The notes under the pieces are model-generated. The model saw only the letters and a program-made list of their open reading frames with translations, made no database searches and was not told the DNA's origin. From assembly GCF_018446385.1 (NCBI RefSeq), contig NC_056002.1, forward strand, positions 6,621,474 through 6,685,473: DNA of 64,000 bases. Reading direction: 5' to 3'. Of the stretch, positions 59,256-64,000 are shown one piece after another; position 1 is the first letter of the stretch, and the number at the start of each line of letters is the position of its first letter. Origin of the DNA: Zingiber officinale. Its lineage: Eukaryota; Streptophyta; Magnoliopsida; Zingiberales; Zingiberaceae. The translations under genes were made by a program, and so were the position numbers.

Positions 59256-59265
59256 GAGTGGGAGA
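59256..59265 (+). other. Polypurine tract of element E
   Basis: GAGTGGGAGA directly abuts the 3' LTR at 59266. Confidence 0.8.
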
Positions 59266-59693
59266 TGTTGGGCGTTACACTTGGCAGACGAAAGGGTTCG
59301 TCCCTTTCGCTGCTGCAAACGGCAGGGAGACCAAGGGGCGTCCTTTCCCCTTCGTCTTCCTCAGCCTTCTTATAAGAGGCGTCCAAGGCAATCAGAGGGG
59401 AAAAGAGAGCTTCTGGCGATCGGAGGTGCGCAGAAGAGCAGTGGAGGTGATCGTGTGAGCAAAGGGAGAACATCCGTAGGGACGGAATTTGGTTTGTGGA
59501 AGAGTTCGAGAAGGTTCCGTGTGGTGATCTTCTCGGCGACAGCAGCAGCGACGTCTTCGGCGGTTCATCGGCGACTTCATCGACCGGCGTCTTCGGTTGC
59601 GGTTCTTCGAGAGATCAATGTGAGTGTTTATGGTTTCCGCATTATTATTTTAATTACTTCGTTTAAGTTTTCATGCTATCAAAACTACCAACA
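59266..59693 (+). repeat. 3' LTR of element E
   Basis: 428 bp, same length as the 5' LTR. Five substitutions were counted by eye and no indels. It ends directly at the GATAC duplication. Confidence 0.96.
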
Positions 59694-59698
59694 GATAC

Positions 59699-60000
59699 CG
59701 ACTGTTTTGTCAACATCATCTTTAAAATAGTTTTCGACCATATGTTGCTGGACCGAGAGGAGTTTCATCCTATACATACTCTCCTGTATAGTTTCACTAG
59801 GCACAAAGTACAACTCATTGGCCATATTAACCTTTCCCTCTCCTTGTTGGAGGAGCCACTAATACGAACTTGACAAATATCCTTTATTATCATAAACACT
59901 GTCTCGGCCTACAATGTCTTACTAGGGAGGCTGACACTGAGTACCTTCCAAGCAATAATTTCCATTTTTCATCAGAAAATTAAATTTTCGCTAGGAGCCA
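59699..60000 (+). pseudogene. Rest of protease of element D
   Basis: Encodes NIIFKIVFDHMLLDREEFHP, LLYSFTRHKVQLIGHINLSL, then after a stop SAYNVLLGRLTLSTFQAI and HQKIKFSLGA. This is the Tat protease in order, resuming exactly where element E interrupted it. Reverse transcriptase does not follow: from about 60000 the sequence passes into a non-pol region and the right LTR. Confidence 0.75.
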
Positions 60001-60301
60001 AATCAAGGAGGTAAAATGTTACCAATTGATGGCGCGAAAATGCTACGTGATATAATCCAAACCAACTTACACAAGACCCATCGAACTCAAGACAATGTTC
60101 TCCAAGCTATCCAAGAGGCACTAATATCTCAACCAAAGGAGAATCATGAAAATGTACGGGTTCATCCCAACCATTCAAATAGGATCACCCGAATAGCTGC
60201 CAACATCCCGACTTCTTGGCTCCTGGCTCCTAGGCCTGCTAGCTCCTTGCCTCCTGGCTCTTAGGCCTCCCAACTTGACCCCCTAGCTCCCGGGCCTCCC
60301 A

Positions 60302-60915
60302 ACTAATGTTATCAAAATCACGAGTTGACTCGTAAAATCGTATAAAATCGCGAGTTTACTTAAAAAAATCGAGTGAAATAGTGATAAAATCGTGTATTAA
60401 AGTAAAATCGGATGAAAATCATAAAATCGAATCAAAATCGTAAAATCACATTTAAACTTGTAAAAACATGATTTTTGAGATAATTTTATTGATTTTGTGT
60501 CGTTAATAAAAGGGAACCATTTTGGACAAACGATATGTTTTAGGATGATTTTAAATTTGCACTTGTCTATGAATGATTTATATTAATTTTTTATCTTATA
60601 TTTTATTTATTTTTGGACTTAAACTTTTGACTTGAATTTATGTTTATATTTTGTTTTCATGGCAAGTATTTAGTTGTTTAAAAGTTTTAAATTATGAATA
60701 GTTTATGATTATATGAAATAAAATGTTCTATATATAGATTTATGTTATAATTTAGATTAAAATATTTAATGATCAATTACAAAGAATAAATCAGGTTTCT
60801 TTTAAAATTGATTTAAAGTATGATGTAAAATCTTATGATTTTACGATTCAATTTTACGATCCGATTTTATGACTACTTTAATGATTTTACCTAAACTCTC
60901 AATTTTAACAATACT
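60302..60915. mobile_element. Foldback MITE-like element in the right LTR of element D
   Basis: The left end (ATGTTATCAAAATCACGAGT) and the reverse complement of the right end (AGTATTGTTAAAATTGAGAG) are imperfect inverted repeats. Both are followed by several AAAATCGTA-like words. It interrupts sequence homologous to 39490-39530. No clean target duplication was read. Confidence 0.5.
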
Positions 60916-61366
60916 GCCGACGTGCAGCAGAGTCATTTCAGAAAAAAAAAATAACCAACACACAAATCTCATATTATTTGGGAAAATCATAATCCAAATA
61001 TTGAATTATTTCAAGAAAAAGATAAAGATATTATATAAGAAATTAAATAATGATAACATAAAGATCAGAATGGAAGAAAAAAAAGTCTATTGTCTCTCTA
61101 TAAAAGATAATCTTATCTTGCATCCAAGGTATATATGCATACTTACTTTATCCTTTTCCTCCATCCTCTAATTTAAACGTCGGAGTGTCTACGTTGGAAA
61201 ACTCTTGATCATCATTCTAACTTATTTTCCTCCTATTTTGCTATCATCTAGATTCACAGAACCACATCATCCTTGTTGTCATCTAGCAATTGACAATTAA
61301 ATTAGTAACGAAGTCAATTTACCGATGATTCATTTATCGATGTTCACGGAGAGGGTCAAAGCATTT
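60916..61366 (+). repeat. Right LTR of element D (3' part)
   Basis: Aligns with 39520-39961 plus 43128-43173, including the TATA box and the terminal GATGTTC(A/G)...GGGTCA region. That alignment crosses the insertion site of LTR G, which confirms G is younger than D. Divergence is high. Confidence 0.7.
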
Positions 61367-62140
61367 TGTGCTTTGCTACACTAGAAAATTAATTTTACAC
61401 TATTTATAATAATTTAGTCCTCAATTTAATTTTAGCAAAAAAAAAATATATAAATTCTGCAAGTAAACAAAGGATAATTTAATTAGCAATTTTAAGATGA
61501 TTTTTTTCAAAAAAAAAAATTATAGAGAATATGGAGAGAGGTACATATGGATATCTCTGATCATTACACCAGAGATATCATGCACCCACTATCTATGCTA
61601 CGTTTTGAATACATATAATATACTTTTAAAAAAAATAAATCATTACCTTAACAGTCTCCTAACAGATATAAGGTACTTTTAAAGATTCTAAACAAAATTG
61701 TCCTATTAAATTTTTATCATTTATGGTACCATCGAAATAGTATAATGTAGATTACCATCCATAATACGGTACATAATGCAGGTGCCCACCCGGTCCGGCT
61801 GGAAAGCTTTGAAGAGCTTGCGTTTCAATTGGAGGTCCCGACTTCTCAGAATATAACATCCCGTCCACGAGAAGTCCCAAGGCGGGGACCACAGTGACGG
61901 TAGTCAAACCTCAGGGGTCCCGTCGAGATATGTAAGGCGGGGCTCGTCTTTACGTTGCACTCGCGGGCGCAGCGGAGGCATTGTGGTCCGACGACGTGGC
62001 CGTGCCACGTCGTCGTTCGAGGGCCCGTATGGCGCCCGAACTTGCGCTACCTGGCCGCCCCGGCGTCGCAAGCCAAGACAAACGCGCGTGCTTGTCGCGC
62101 TCCTCGTGACCTCCACGCAATGCCGCTGCCACACCTCCAA
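61367..62140. other. Intergenic sequence and GC-rich upstream region of the OPT gene
   Basis: 61367-61800 is AT-rich with A-runs and no recognisable gene. From about 61860 the sequence becomes GC-rich and leads into the promoter of the transporter gene. Open frames there are compositional. Confidence 0.5.
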
Positions 62141-62152
62141 CCTCCGCCACTC

Positions 62153-62159
62153 TATATAT
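62153..62159 (+). promoter_or_regulatory. TATA box of the OPT transporter gene
   Basis: TATATAT about 90 bp upstream of the start codon, followed by a CT-rich leader (62180-62230) typical of plant 5' leaders. Confidence 0.7.
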
Positions 62160-62246
62160 CCATCTCCCTTTCTCTCAGCCTTCTTCACTCCAAGGTCTCA
62201 CTTTTCTCCCTTCTCTCTCTCTCTTTCGCTCGGTTCGTGCTCTTTG

Positions 62247-63677
62247 ATGGCAGGGAAGGGAGAGGGGTCCCCTCCGGAGGGGAATGAGGAGGCGGAGAGG
62301 TGCCCGGTGGAGGAGGTAGCGCTGGTGGTGCCGGAGACGGACGACCCGACGATGCCAGTGATGACATTCCGCGCGTGGTTCCTCGGCCTGACGTCCTGCT
62401 CCCTCCTCATATTCCTCAACACCTTCTTCACCTACCGCACGCAGCCGCTCACCATCTCGGCAATCCTCGTGCAGATCGCGGTGCTGCCCATCGGCCAGTT
62501 CATGGCCTCCGTGCTGCCCAATCGAGAGGTGAGGCTCTTCCCCGGTGGTTGGGGGTTCAACCTCAACCCCGGCCCTTTCAACATCAAGGAGCACGTCATC
62601 ATCACCGTCTTCGCCAACTGCGGCGTGTCCATCGGAGGAGGAGATGCCTACTCCATAGGCGCCATTACGGTGATGAAAGCCTACTACAAGCAGAGCTTGA
62701 GTTTTCTCTGCGCCCTCGTTATCGTGCTCACGACGCAGGTTACTATAAAATGAATGCCTCCTTTCCGTTTATTTCATTCTTTATTCTTCCCCCTTTATAT
62801 CTGACCACCTTTTCTTAGATTTTAGCTTAAAATCTGCCACTTTTGGGACAAATTTCCTACCTTTCTCTTCTCCATTTTTTGTGGATACGTGCCCTTTTCT
62901 CAAACGAATTTTTGCTTAGCAACAAGAAATCCTTTCCCTTGTTCATTTTTTTCTGGAGATTGCATCTTGACATATTAGCAAGCTATTGGCATATTATCCA
63001 CTAACTAATTCATGTAGATCTGAACTCATTATGCATGTAATTTGTAGTTTCTTGCAGAAAAGTCGCATGCTTCTCTGGTTTTTTTGTCCATTCGTTGCCA
63101 TTTGATATAGACTCAGCTTAAATTTCCTACTGGACAACGAAATGTTGCAGCCCAATCTTCACTTTTCTCTCTCAGTGTGTCTGTTTTTCTTGGTTTCATT
63201 GAAAACTCAACATCTAAGAGATGCCTGCCTCATTAGGGCCATACATAGTTTAAGTCTATTGCTACCTCTTGTATTTTATATTTGTTTGAGTCTTCAACTT
63301 TCACAAACTGAAGCATCTTTCAATTTTCTTCTCAAGGGAGAAATATAGAAACACAATATCCAAGGCTCGCAACTAAACTAGGTTCTTTGATTATCTTGTT
63401 TTATTTTTCCACACGCATCCCAAGCTAAAATATCTGATGTTAGATGAATTTGACTAAATAAGACTTGTCGATTTCCTTTGTTTAACTTTCCAAGAAAATA
63501 AGTGAATAAACTTTGTCGTCGTTTCATGTCGAGCATGACATCACGTTAGCTGATTTTTGTATATGGTTCATGAGTCTAGGTATTGGGTTATGGCTGGGCT
63601 GGAATGATGAGAAAGTATCTGGTGGAGCCAGCTGATATGTGGTGGCCTGCTAACCTTGCTCAGGTCTCCCTCTTCAG
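62247..63677 (+). CDS. Oligopeptide transporter (OPT family), first two exons, continues past the window
   Basis: OPT proteins are proton-coupled membrane carriers for small peptides, glutathione or metal chelates. Exon 1 runs from the ATG at 62247 to 62738 (164 codons, donor CAG/GTTACT). It contains an acidic N-terminus, [20 protein letters not shown], the first membrane segment with [13 protein letters not shown], a second with QIAVLPIG, and the family motif [12 protein letters not shown]. Exon 2 is 63580-63677 (acceptor TCTAG, donor CAG/GTATGC) and encodes [20 protein letters not shown] and [13 protein letters not shown], directly continuing the family sequence. In exon 1, between the F-A-N-C-G and A-I-T-V-M-K segments, the GGGDAYSIG part looks unlike other members I know. 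Substrate cannot be assigned from the visible part. Confidence 0.93.
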
Positions 63678-64000
63678 GTATGCTTCCTTTCAATCTTCCA
63701 CAACAAGCTGATTATCTGTTTTGAGAGTTCTGTGCAAAAAGTGGGATAGAATGGTTGCACCTATCTGCATCAATCTCAATCATTTGCAGGAACAGTGAAG
63801 ACTTTCTACGCTAAAACTACTAACTTTATGAAAACCTATAGTTGTTTATTAGAGTGAAAACCAAGTCAGATTTATAGTTGTTTATTAGAGGGGAAAAAGT
63901 GTTTAGAAGACCATTTTAGAAGGCTATAGTTCCTTTTTAGAAGGTTCAATCTTCTTTCTCAGGATTGAATGCTTAAGATGTTTTTCTATTTACATGGATG
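63678..64000 (+). other. Intron 2 of the OPT gene
   Basis: Begins with the donor GTATGC. A TTTGCAG acceptor-like site at about 63789 is followed within nine codons by a stop in the required frame, so the next coding exon is probably beyond the window. Confidence 0.55.

Larger units (their letters stand above)
51464..59693 (+). mobile_element. Full-length young Ty1/copia retrotransposon (element E) with an extra ORF
   Basis: 8230 bp with 428-bp LTRs (51464-51891 and 59266-59693) and a perfect 5-bp duplication GATAC (51459-51463 and 59694-59698) inside the protease of element D. Order: LTR, tRNA-iMet-type primer site, palindrome-rich leader, extra ORF (53091-53582), gag-pol in a single frame with integrase before reverse transcriptase (copia order), non-coding region with a 70-bp array, polypurine tract, LTR. 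The LTRs differ at only five positions. Gag-pol carries four stops and one frameshift, so this copy cannot move itself. Confidence 0.96.
39470..61366 (+). mobile_element. Tat-like gypsy element D, hollowed out by nested insertions
   Basis: Two diverged LTRs (about 39470-43173, interrupted by LTR G, and about 60190-61366, interrupted by a MITE) share blocks such as CTCTATAAAAG, CATCCAAGGTA and CTCACAGAACCA. A degenerate primer site follows the left LTR. Gag and protease pieces are at 43228-43464, 49330-49850, 50809-51463 and 59694-60000. Reverse transcriptase, RNase H and integrase are missing, so pol was largely deleted. The pieces are continuous once the insertions C, S2 and E are set aside. 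The exact outer ends and target duplication were not resolved. Confidence 0.75.

Noticed and set aside
62175-62818. Minus- and alternative-frame ORFs over OPT exon 1
   Set aside because: Shadows of a GC-rich exon; the OPT frame has clear family motifs and splice sites.
63789-63830. Third exon of the OPT gene
   Set aside because: The acceptor-like site is followed by a stop within nine codons in the required phase and the residues do not match the family.

Overview
This is a repeat-rich stretch of a flowering-plant nuclear genome. The protein-coding genes have plant-type exon/intron structure, and the third-codon GC of the UDP-glucose dehydrogenase and oligopeptide-transporter exons, together with the kinds of LTR retrotransposons present, suggest a monocot (inference; no species assignment is made). 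Three host genes can be supported: a complete intron-free UDP-glucose 6-dehydrogenase (minus strand, 4650-6092), a complete 15-exon SPO11-1 meiotic double-strand-break gene (minus strand, 26363-34550, reconstructed by reading splice sites by eye; 361 codons with every junction phase consistent), and the first two exons of an oligopeptide (OPT) transporter at the right edge (plus strand, from 62247).

Most of the rest is nested transposable elements. 1-2400: two related Tat-type Ty3/gypsy elements on the minus strand, one inserted near the gag start of the other. 8768-24945: a degenerate minus-strand Ty1/copia element, split in its integrase by a full-length 11.4 kb Tat/Retand-type gypsy element (11078-22442, 5-bp duplication ATTTC). 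That gypsy element carries gag, pol, two tandem-repeat arrays and an antisense, apparently intron-containing ORF. Its right LTR end and the flanking copia sequence were then duplicated in tandem. SPO11-1 has a solo LTR (28372-29312, AGAAC duplication) in intron 8 and a LINE remnant in intron 2.

37016-61366 is the densest part. A long solo LTR (37016-39279, TAAAA) is followed by a Tat-like gypsy element (D, about 39470-61366) that has itself received a second, related long solo LTR (39962-43122, AACAA), a SIRE-like copia element (about 43465-49190, itself hit by a hAT MITE and by another LTR-like insert), a second copy of the SPO11-1-intron LTR family (49851-50808, CTTGT), a young 8.2 kb copia element (E, 51464-59693, GATAC) and a foldback MITE in its right LTR. 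Element E has 428-bp LTRs differing at only five positions. Upstream of its broken gag-pol it carries an intact 163-codon ORF with a gag-like core, an acidic stretch and a C-terminal membrane segment.

The most interesting signals are: the extra membrane-anchored ORF of copia E; arrays of short palindromic words in several unrelated LTR families; a conserved intron inside two long LTRs that also carry a tRNA-like module; the antisense spliced ORF of the gypsy element; and the microhomology-flanked tandem duplication at its right edge. Coordinates of splice sites, target duplications and LTR ends were read directly from the bases. Family names come from motif recognition, without any database search.
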